Positions 23,401-29,668 of a DNA stretch of 64,000 nucleotides are shown here, piece by piece; the stretch's first letter is position 1; each line of letters opens with the position of its first letter. The DNA comes from Bolinopsis microptera (taxonomy: Eukaryota; Ctenophora; Tentaculata; Lobata; Bolinopsidae): the NCBI RefSeq assembly GCF_026151205.1, contig NC_087083.1, forward strand, positions 4,378,460 to 4,442,459. The letters are read 5' to 3'. A program made the position numbers and the translations under genes. The notes under the pieces were generated by a model. That model searched no databases. It had not been told where the DNA came from and was given only the letters and a program-made list of their open reading frames with translations.

Positions 23401-26400
23401 CTCAATATTTAAATTGATCTCTACTAACGCAGTCCATTGACCAGCCTCTTTGCCATCAACAGCACGGCTAGAGACACCTCCCCATCCAGTTGAAGTCTGT
23501 GAAGTTGGTTTACCGAAGGCAAGGTTAGCGAGATGTTCATCTCCGGACTCTACTCGGGGATCTGCCAGTACTTTCACCTATAATTTAATGGTTAACATTA
23601 CAGTTAAAATACTTACATTTATAAAAGTATAAAGATTTATGAACAAACATTTATATACTGTCTGAAAAAATTAATCAAGACATTACTTTTTAGTTAAAAA
23701 GATATAACTATTCTAAATGGTGATAAGGTATACGCATAGTTATAGTTATAAAAGCATACATTTTTACCTCACAAAGAGTCAAGCAAGACGTATTGGTTAG
23801 GTACATGCTGCCTTGATGGTAACACTAATTATGACTAATTATGACTAATTATGACTAATTATGTCTTGCTAATTATGACTTGCTAATTATGACTTGATAA
23901 TTATGACTTACCTCGCAGAGAGTCAAGTATTGGTTAGGTGCTGCCTTGATGGTAACACTTTCAAACATTTTCACTGTATCACTATTACAACCAACTTTGT
24001 AAGCTTTCTGTCCCTCCACATAGATAATCGTACCACAAAGTGTGTCTCCAGCGAATACCTTGGAGAAAAGACAATTTTATTATTTATCACCAATTCAATA
24101 CACAATCAATCAATAAATATATATCTGAATTTACTTGATATCAAAGTAAATGATACAAGTATGCTAGCAGCTAGCGCGCTTGTATTTAATAATAATACAC
24201 GCTGTTAAAGTGGGTCTGACCACACATTGGGAATGTTGTGTTGAATTAAATAACTTTGTGATGGAGCTGAAAGAGCTTGCAAAGGAGACCTGACTTGTAG
24301 TCAGAAAATTTATTTGAATAGCAAGCTTAGAATGGTCGAAGATAAACCCTGGTATTGATCAGTGTATGGCAAAACCTGCCGTCATTCCTTTCAAACTATG
24401 TTGGTCAAATTAATCAATATTATACAATTATTTATCAAATAATATACAATTATTTAACAAATAATTAACATACGGTGACTCCGTTCAAGGTTGTTAAATA
24501 CGTATTAGGAGGGAATACGTATTGGAATACGAATACGTATTAATCCTCGAAAATTGACGTATTACGAAAAGGTGCGGCTTGAAGTTGAAATTGATCGCGG
24601 ACGGTCTTTAAATTCTGAACATCAAAATCATTAAATATGTATTAATATGTAATAGATAATTTCGCAAAAAATGTTTGCTTATCGGATTATCCATGAAATT
24701 TGATTACAAATTTAAGTTATCATGTATAACTGCACTCCTTTAATGCATGATCAATGATGAGGGTGCGGCGCGCAGCTGTAATGTTTAATTTTGACAAATC
24801 AGCGTATTACGGCGTATTATGACGTATTCGTGGACGTATTTAACAATCCATAGAAATTACCGTATTACGGCGTATTACGACGTATATTCTTTATTAGAAC
24901 CGAATACGTCGTATTATTTCACGAAAATTTGACGTATTTAACAACCTTGACTCCGTTGATTCGGTCAGCACAACAATCCTCTCTGTTGTAGATGACAACT
25001 TGTTTCACAGCAACAGCATCATCAAAGTCAAGTTTCCAGTATCCGTCAACTGTGTTTCCAGTGTGAGAGCAACTAGCACCACTGGAGATAAGTTACATGG
25101 TAATTAAAAATAAGTTATTAATGAAAAATAAGTGCATTTATTGAGCAAATTTGTAAAAATATTGCATATACCTGCTTTTAATCAGTCTAAATTCTATTTA
25201 CATATCATATTAAGTTTTCCCATTGAACATAAATCTTTTTCAAAATGATAGCTCCCAGTGTGGTTTGATCACATTAACTTACTCGAAATAGTCTCCAGCA
25301 ATGTTGCCATCGATAGCTCGGTCAGCAACTCCGTTCCATCCAGTGTTGGACTGGCTTGCTACTCCGTCGGCAGCTACGTTAAGGAATGTTCCTAGATCGT
25401 CACTTGGCGTGGCTGAGATGGAGGGGTTGATACAAATAATGTTAGGAATTAAGAGCCGAGACAAATTCTAATTTTGCTAAAAAAGATACCGTAAACTGAA
25501 TTTTACAGACTGACAACCATATGCTTACTCAGAATAACTTTAAATTATACTTCTATCCAAGATAATTTCCATCGAAACCTTTTCAAAGACTTACCAAGAA
25601 CTTGGACTTCGTACTTAATTGCTACACGTACTTAATTGCTACTCGTACTTAATTGCTACCGTACTTAATTGCTACGCGTACTTAATTGCTACGCGTACTT
25701 AATTGCTACACGTACTTAATTGCTACACTGAGTGGACGTACTTAATTGCTACACTGAGTGGAAGATTAGTTCGGCTAATGCAGCCTTGGGTTCTATTGAT
25801 CACTGTGTGTGGTCCAACCCAGCAATAACCGACATCGGGGCCAAACTTTGGAACAACCATCTTATTGATAAGGGAATATTTTACATCTCAGATTTCCTTT
25901 CTATAGATCAAAGTACACTCCTTAACTACGATATGTTCATGAACAAGTGGGAGCTGTCTCCGAATACGATTTCCAAAATTGACTACTGTAACATTATCAT
26001 GGGGATACGGAGATATAACTGTCCCACGATTAACTCAAGGAATATCGAATTTGTTGACCCGAATATAAAACTTCAATTTTTACATTCTGCAACTGGGCAG
26101 GTGAAGGGAAGCAAAATTCGGGATAAAATGTACGATTCTATTTGTCCAAACGAGCTGACTCCTTTACGTCAATGGGTTATCGACTTGAACAGTCATTCCA
26201 TCGATTGGGCAGTCGTTCTAAGCAACCTGTTTTTCTTAGTATCTAAAAACTTTAAGTTGATTCAATTTCAGTACAAACTTTTAATGAGGATCACAACGTG
26301 TAGATACATGAGACATAAGATGAAAATTGTTACAGATACTCCCATGTGTAGCCTGTGTAAAACATATTTAGAAACTATTCCTCATATTTACCTCCATTGT

Positions 26401-27159
26401 ATTCACACAAATAGCTTCATCACAATACTTGAAGACTTTATTAAAAGGAAAATCGATAGAAATTACGAAGATCCCACTAAAATTAATTTTATAGTCTGTA
26501 ATCACACTTCACAAATTATAAATTATTTTAATATCGTTGCGAAATGGTACATTAGCAAAAAATTCCAGGCAGGAGACTTGCCGATCTGGCAGGGGTATAT
26601 CAAACTTCTTAAACTTTCGCTTACAGGAGATAAAATAGGTCACAAAAGTTCTATTGTATCGATCTTGGCCGATTAGGGTCTAGGGTAATTTGTCCACTCC
26701 ATTTTTATTGCTGTCTATGTTATTTAATTTTTACCGGTTATTGTTACAATCTTACAGTACTACTAGTAGCTGTCTTTTGTAGCACATGCCCTGCTTCCTT
26801 CCTTTCCTAAATTTCTTACAAGCTCCTACAGCCTCCTCTCTTACACCCTTTTCACTCAATTCATTTCACTCATTCACTTCATATTTTTTACCACAGTATC
26901 TGCCAAAGCCAACATGGCCTAAGTAGAAAGGGGCCTTGACGTTGTTTCCCGCTTGGCCCTGCATCCCATGCTGACGGTTGGCCTCCACTCTAAAAAACTT
27001 ACCTTCAGTGAAGGCCGATGGTCAACAATTAGCGATGTAAGAGCTTGGCGGTAACAAATCCTGACCTCCTTTTACACCTTTGGGACGACTTTCGCAAATG
27101 CGAGAGGAATGACCCCGAGGAGGGCTCCATTGGTTTTAGTAGGTTGCATTTTATTTAAA

Positions 27160-27197
<38 letters not shown>

Positions 27198-27238
27198 TGG
27201 ACTTCACAGAGTGTCAGGTACTGTCGATCCTGGGTGAT
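9375..27238 (-). CDS. Mosaic secreted protein: fucolectin-type, PCSK9-tail-like, EGF, Ig (5' incomplete)
   Basis: About 25 exons on the minus strand with GT-AG borders, all phase-compatible except one frameshift (exon 12826-12977). From the N-terminal side the modules are: end of a fucolectin-type F5/8C domain, two complete such domains, an acidic linker with a 7-codon microexon, a PCSK9-C-terminal-like module, an EGF/Cys segment, a second PCSK9-like module, several EGF modules (DIDEC and DVDEC calcium motifs) and two Ig domains. It ends at a TAG at 9375-9377. No transmembrane helix follows the last Ig domain, so the product is probably secreted and adhesive or matrix-like; that role is inferred. 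The 5' end is not found: the first exon seen abuts a transposon at 27254. A LINE inside one exon, a MITE at another exon end and the frameshift suggest a damaged copy or an allele. Confidence 0.8.
11339..13336 (-). CDS. Mosaic gene: EGF-module exons
   Basis: Exons 11339-11497, 12033-12178, 12474-12580, 12826-12977 and 13194-13336. They encode EGF-like modules with calcium-binding signatures (CIDIDECAEEPCGNG, EDVDECADSPC, DIDECALPDSCG) and C-x-C-x(5)-G-Y/F tails such as ECLCKTGYKF. Exon 13194-13336 also carries a KAACPTCDD segment. Exon 12826-12977 is out of phase with the preceding exon: spliced reading gives GECKEDG and then a stop, while the EGF frame (DYGTDYECLC) lies one base away. A single extra T in the ggattacgg stretch would explain it. 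Confidence 0.85.
11528..11661. repeat. Intronic tandem duplication, about 70 bp
   Basis: The block acaaaatcaaattaagaaac through catatttattat occurs twice in succession with few differences, within an intron of the mosaic gene. Confidence 0.8.
12325..12470. repeat. 11-bp tandem array adjoining a splice donor
   Basis: Repeats of taattaccctg (plus strand) run up to the 5' splice site of exon 12474-12580. On the gene's strand the intron begins gtgtgtaataagagggtaat and then continues as the array. Confidence 0.85.
13194..17083 (-). CDS. Mosaic gene: second PCSK9-tail-like Cys-rich module
   Basis: Exons 17002-17083, 16688-16799, 16462-16538, 16071-16155, 13705-13853 and the start of 13194-13336, phases all consistent. 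The order of motifs FATCSEGERVYRCHTF, GLVRCEARAS, AVGYCGED, SCPDGYLMESCIFHSPW, HQWCKLTAVC and AACPTC resembles the repeated Cys-rich subdomains at the C-terminus of PCSK9 (C-x-x-G-x-x-L-x-x-C-x-x-H-S type). The family call is by pattern only. The intron between 13853 and 16071 hosts a Penelope-like element. Confidence 0.6.
13337..13486 (-). repeat. Tandem duplication of a 3' splice site
   Basis: The acceptor of exon 13194-13336 with about 32 nt of its exon and part of the intron is repeated upstream (about 13379-13447), followed by a third partial copy (about 13447-13486). Two decoy acceptors therefore precede the true one. Confidence 0.8.
14128..15790 (-). mobile_element. Penelope-like retroelement, 5'-truncated, with GIY-YIG tail
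   Basis: A minus-strand open frame of about 550 codons ends at 14128. It has reverse-transcriptase motifs (DYKALYDSL, YIDDGCGVFHG with the YxDD catalytic site, SFLDIKFCF), a C-terminal linker with a Cys-His knuckle (CGGRHCGTC) and a GIY-YIG endonuclease (VVYLFSCQLC, CYVGRT). This combination defines Penelope-like elements. The frame is open back to about 15790, where similarity ends in short repeats, so the 5' part is missing. The element lies in an intron of the mosaic gene in the same orientation and could provide splice or polyadenylation signals. Confidence 0.92.
15838..15905. repeat. Short tandem ttaccattag repeats
   Basis: Copies of ttaccattag, the same 10-bp unit that recurs at 16160-16250, just upstream of the Penelope-like element. 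Together they bracket the segment in which the element sits. Confidence 0.75.
16158..16255. repeat. 10-bp array at a splice acceptor
   Basis: Repeats of agttaccatt reach within about 10 bp of the 3' splice site of exon 16071-16155. Read on the gene's strand the unit is aatggtaact, which looks like a 5' splice site. Confidence 0.75.
16436..16461. repeat. 5-bp array starting at a splice donor
   Basis: The intron after exon 16462-16538 begins gtacttactttactttactt on the gene's strand, so the taaag array starts inside the donor consensus. Confidence 0.8.
17316..17687 (-). CDS. Mosaic gene: Cys/EGF segment between the PCSK9-like modules
   Basis: Exons 17538-17687 and 17316-17431. They encode DAYAEAVCPTCDGYSCEEGF, an acidic stretch (IDDDGDDSD) and an EGF-like module RCGDNGACEPK then YICICSDGYEFDE. 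The layout copies the AACPTC-CGEN segment further downstream, so the gene seems to have grown by internal duplication of a [PCSK9-like + CPTC + EGF] block. Confidence 0.8.
17905..18260. repeat. Duplicated intronic block of about 130 bp
   Basis: A block beginning cacaccgcatagagcacgag occurs at about 17917 and 18130, with the following 110 bp largely shared (cggagggaaaagtat, gaacatttccac-like tail). Probably two copies of a short interspersed repeat in an intron. Confidence 0.75.
18790..19629. repeat. 75-bp minisatellite copying an exon end and splice donor
   Basis: Eleven tandem copies with 75-bp period, differing at a few bases. On the gene's strand each unit contains the last 19-21 nt of exon 19630-19749 (aaactcatggaggatat) followed by the donor gtgagtt and about 50 nt of intron. 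Because 75 is divisible by 3 and the unit lacks stops, both strands stay open for 338 codons; these frames are not credible genes. Confidence 0.95.
19630..20724 (-). CDS. Mosaic gene: first PCSK9-tail-like Cys-rich module
   Basis: Exons 20659-20724, 20264-20386, 19940-20103 and 19630-19749, all in phase. Motifs in order: QAKCPSGKVVSFCEVATG, EISVAHNGWGGQGVIARAIC, KCPAGYEAIICNAHSFWW, CVVPSCNANNWCDITLVC. The A-H-N-x-x-G-G-x-G-V core followed by A-x-C is strikingly like the PCSK9 C-terminal domain's first subdomain, and the C-P-x-G-Y ... C-x-x-H-S part like its later ones. Homology is inferred from pattern. The exon at 19630-19749 is the source of the adjacent minisatellite. Confidence 0.6.
20978..20998 (-). 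CDS. 21-nt in-frame microexon (TRVLEQP)
   Basis: On the minus strand the 21 nt acacgggtcttggaacagcc(t) lie between a clean acceptor (caaatttag) and donor (gtaagtatt). Flanking exons 21453-21545 and 20659-20724 both end and start in phase 0, so the microexon adds seven residues or can be skipped without changing frame. It joins an acidic linker (EETTDEE) to the first PCSK9-like module. Confidence 0.75.
21108..21416. repeat. 22-bp tandem array, about 14 copies, complementary to the microexon
   Basis: Plus-strand unit is aaatttggacac followed by (g/a)agtcttgta. On the gene's RNA each copy is antisense to the microexon plus its 3' splice site: 18 of 21 positions identical to the exact complement, one of the differences forming a G-U pair. 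The array begins about 110 nt upstream of the microexon in the same intron. Confidence 0.9.
21453..23577 (-). CDS. Mosaic gene: third fucolectin-type (F5/8C) domain
   Basis: Exons 23429-23577, 23134-23260, 22747-22851 and 21453-21545, phases consistent (the donor of the first is gttagt). Motifs: LAFGKPTSQTSTGWGG, SRAVDGKEAGQW, CTHTNGAGSWQVNL, NRVDCCSNRINGVQVFVG, LCGTIEY and YLTLCEVKVWG. This is the tachylectin-4/pentraxin-1/fucolectin subfamily of F5/8C lectin-like domains, which usually bind fucose in a Ca-dependent manner. Sugar binding here is inferred. The domain is followed by an acidic linker. Confidence 0.88.
21688..22744. repeat. 9-bp satellite (ttttataag)n, about 117 copies
   Basis: A run of more than 1 kb in which I see no variant units. 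It starts at the donor of exon 22747-22851: the intron opens gttataaacttataaaac on the gene's strand. Two long open frames through it are artefacts. Confidence 0.97.
23822..23911. repeat. 14-bp degenerate array starting at a splice donor
   Basis: Copies of taattatgact(tgc) run up to the 5' splice site of exon 23912-24058. On the gene's strand the intron begins gtaagtcataattatcaagt and continues as the array. Confidence 0.85.
23912..25412 (-). CDS. Mosaic gene: second fucolectin-type (F5/8C) domain
   Basis: Exons 25283-25412, 24946-25081 (using the donor created by an inserted MITE) and 23912-24058. Motifs: LNVAADGVASQSNTGWNG, DRAIDGNIAGDYF, CSHTGNTVDGYWKL, REDCCADRINGV, VFAGDTLCGTIIYV and QYLTLCE. 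The residue order matches the next domain module for module. The middle exon lost its original donor environment when the MITE inserted 4 bp from the exon end; see the MITE entry. Confidence 0.85.
24486..24949. mobile_element. hAT-type MITE with 8-bp target duplication at an exon end
   Basis: A 464-bp element with terminal inverted repeats caaggttgttaaatacgt and acgtatttaacaaccttg, flanked by the direct 8-bp duplication actccgtt at 24478-24485 and 24950-24957. The interior is rich in tacgtatt motifs and has no coding capacity. An 8-bp duplication indicates the hAT or a similar superfamily. The target is the last codons of a fucolectin-domain exon of the minus-strand gene. On that strand the element begins (after gtcaag) with gttgtt, giving an in-phase splice donor. 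Confidence 0.92.
25595..27238 (-). pseudogene. Mosaic gene: end of first fucolectin-type domain, split by a LINE
   Basis: The coding segment ITQDRQYLTLCEVQVLG ends a fucolectin-type domain and would be one 49-nt exon in phase with exon 25283-25412. It is split: 27191-27238 carries nearly all of it, the LINE occupies 25611-27190, and the duplicated target plus the final base and donor (gtaagtc) remain at 25595-25610. The upstream part of this domain (the C-T-H and D-C-C motifs) is not found beyond 27254, where a different repeat begins. Without removal of the LINE this exon cannot be read. Confidence 0.75.
25611..27190 (+). mobile_element. 5'-truncated LINE with poly(A) and 15-bp target duplication
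   Basis: Flanked by aagaacttggacttc at 25596-25610 and 27191-27205. The 3' end is an A tract (about 27167-27190). The 5' end starts with about eight copies of a 15-16-bp repeat (cgtacttaattgctac), then a frame open from 25732 to 26676 encoding the C-terminal part of a reverse-transcriptase ORF. Its Cys-His knuckle (MCSLCKTYLETIPHIYLHC) matches the zf-RVT region downstream of many LINE RTs. The catalytic domain is missing. It is antisense to the host gene. Confidence 0.85.
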
Positions 27239-27436
27239 CTGAATCGGTGACAACCGACAACTAGGAACCTCTCATTCCGGCCTCCTACAGGTATCACATC
27301 ACATGGCCCAATCAGTGACGTATCATTTGTGATGTGATCCATATTATAACCATCCTAACAGCAGGACAACCAAGAACCTGGGTAGGGTTCACATGACAGT
27401 TTAGTAAGTGCCATGGGAGCGATACGAGGGGTGGCA

Positions 27437-29014
27437 GACAACTGAACCCAATTGAACCTAGTTCCCACGCAGTTAACAGGCACCCAATCAGCTTAATTGG
27501 TTGACCAATCAGCTTAAATCCCAAAACGACAACTGAACCCAGGTCATATCACAACTGCACCCAAATTGAAAATACGACAACTGAACCCAAGGAAATACGA
27601 CAACTGAACCCAACGATCGGATTTTCAGTGATATGACTGTGGTCATTATCACTATAGGATAGATCATGACTGCACTGTAATTTAGAGCATTGGAGCCCTG
27701 TGCTTACCCCGGTAAAATATTAATACATACATGCTACATGAAGATTGAAGAGGTCTCCTCCTAGTCGTTGGAGTGGCCTGCATCACACACATCTCTTCTA
27801 CGGTGTTCCACTAGTTTTAGAGCTAACTGTTTTACTGCGTCTCTGCTGATGTTATCGACACCTGTCAGCCGCATCCTCAGAACACAGGCCATCCAGCCCT
27901 TACGGAGTCGTCCTCTCAGTCTCTTCCCATAGTTTGGTTTCTAATCCAGTAAAAAATTGGGAAACTGTGTCTCTGGCATTCTGACAACGTGTCCGTCTAG
28001 CTTTGAAAGTTAGCCTTGTAGATACGGATCTTGATGGGCGTTCTTATAGTTCCACTGTTTCATGTCTTCCAAAGCTGATGGAACGCACCATTAGCACGCT
28101 GGATACTTGGCTCAGGTTACTTGACTCAGATCTCGTGACTCCTGATGCTTTGGGAGGGCCTGCCATGGTTCAGATCTCGAGCCCTGGGTCGGATCTCGAT
28201 GCTTGAGGAGCAGTGGATCGTATCCTTTTCGGCACGCTTCGTGAACACGTAAGCTTGTTAGATCAGATCTCACGATCGAAAGGCACCTGAGACCTTGTCA
28301 TCTATTATAATAGTACGCTTGTTATACAGATCGGATCAATACATAAGGAAGAGAGATGGTGGTCACAGTATCGGATCATGGTTGTCTTCATCAAGTACAT
28401 CAGCGGACAAATAAAAGAGGAGCTCAACTACTTCTGGACACAGACGGTTTCCTCTACACCCGGAGAAAGGATCGAGATACCCTACTACCTCTACTTGGAG
28501 ATGCCAGAATTACAGAATCAAGAAATGTCCTGCTCATGTATTCCTTGACCATGGAGATCAGTCCTTGGCCAGCGGTGCCAAACCTCATTCCCACGACCCT
28601 GACAACTTAATAGCTGAGAAAGCAGAGTTCAGAGCAGAATTGAAACGGAAAGCTGCCGACCAACACCTCCCAGCAACACAAAACCTCCTCACCGAAACCT
28701 TATCTACATGCCCATCCGAAATCAACGTGGTACTACCTAATCCCTCGCCAGAATTGTCCAACGATCACGAGCAGATAAGTTCGGATCTGCCAACCACTCC
28801 GAAGCACCAACCTCAACAGACCGAAATTATAGCACTAGAAACCAGGCAGCAGCTAAACTAGAACGGTATTTGGAAACCTGTTAAACTGTTAGTGATTTCT
28901 AGTGACGATTGGGTTCAGTTGTCGTTTCAAAGTTAATTAGGTAGTCTGATTGAGTTTATCATTATTTTCCCAAGCTACCCTGTCTAGGAAAACTCCAAAT
29001 TGGGTTCAGTTGTC
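27437..29014. repeat. Inverted gacaactgaaccca motif cluster
   Basis: Four copies of (ac)gacaactgaaccca at 27437, 27526, 27574 and 27598 face two inverted copies at about 28907-28924 and 28999-29014. The bounded 1.5 kb contains the FLYWCH remnant. Subterminal motif clusters like this are common transposase-binding sites. Confidence 0.6.
28356..28861 (+). pseudogene. FLYWCH zinc-finger remnant with frameshift
   Basis: A first frame gives NKRGAQLLLDTDGFLYTRRK; a second, shifted frame continues STWRCQNYRIKKCPAHV and then PHSHDPDNL and a charged tail (EKAEFRAELKRKAA). Together they form the FLYWCH fold pattern (W-x-C, C-x-A, H-x-H). The frame change near 28460-28475 and the transposon setting suggest a dead transposon-derived gene. 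A host gene exon cannot be excluded. Confidence 0.6.
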
Positions 29015-29384
29015 CGGTAGCCAAAGAACCGAAGTTTGGTTTTCTTAACAGGGTCATAAACGAAAAAATGAAGAATTTTTTAGGATTAAGAAGAGGAAAA
29101 AAAGGAAACGAGGAGCAGATCTTGTTACTTCTGAGACTGAACACGAAAACAGTTTCTGGAGGTACGTTTTTGAGGTAAACTGACACAAGAAAAATTTAAT
29201 ATATTCTAAGCTATATCAGCAGCATCAAAATCCTTCGATTGTGTCCACAAAGAAACCTAATACGTTCATCGAGTCGACCCGTCAATAGTTAAAACAAATA
29301 GTACCTTTACTTGGCTGTTTCGTGCCGCGCGTTCACTCCAGCAGCAAGCTGTCGGGAATTATCGCGCGTAGCACTCAAAAGCCA

Positions 29385-29668
29385 AGGTATTATTAGCAGG
29401 AACCCGTTTAACCCTAAAGTGGTGTCAAGACTCAAGAGACTAAAATAATTATTACCTATTTAATTTGCGTTTTTGACACCACTTGGGCGCGCCTGGGGGT
29501 CCAAATTTTGGGCACTAAAATTCTTATTCCCTGGCCAATTTTTTATTTTTTCAACAGGTCAAAAAAGTTTAAGTTGTATATCTTTTACGGTTTTTGCGGA
29601 AACTCGTGTTAAAGTTGATGCCGTGGTACTGTCAGTAAAATGGTATAGTAGGGATATATACACATATA
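29385..29668 (+). repeat. Interspersed repeat, left part (interrupted by LINE)
   Basis: Starts agcaggaacccgt and contains agtggtgtcaagactcaaga and tttttgacaccacttgg. The same sequence lies inverted at 59735-60045. Here a LINE inserted at 29669 separates it from its end at about 32070-32106 (atatatcgtctcgctttata). Confidence 0.8.
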
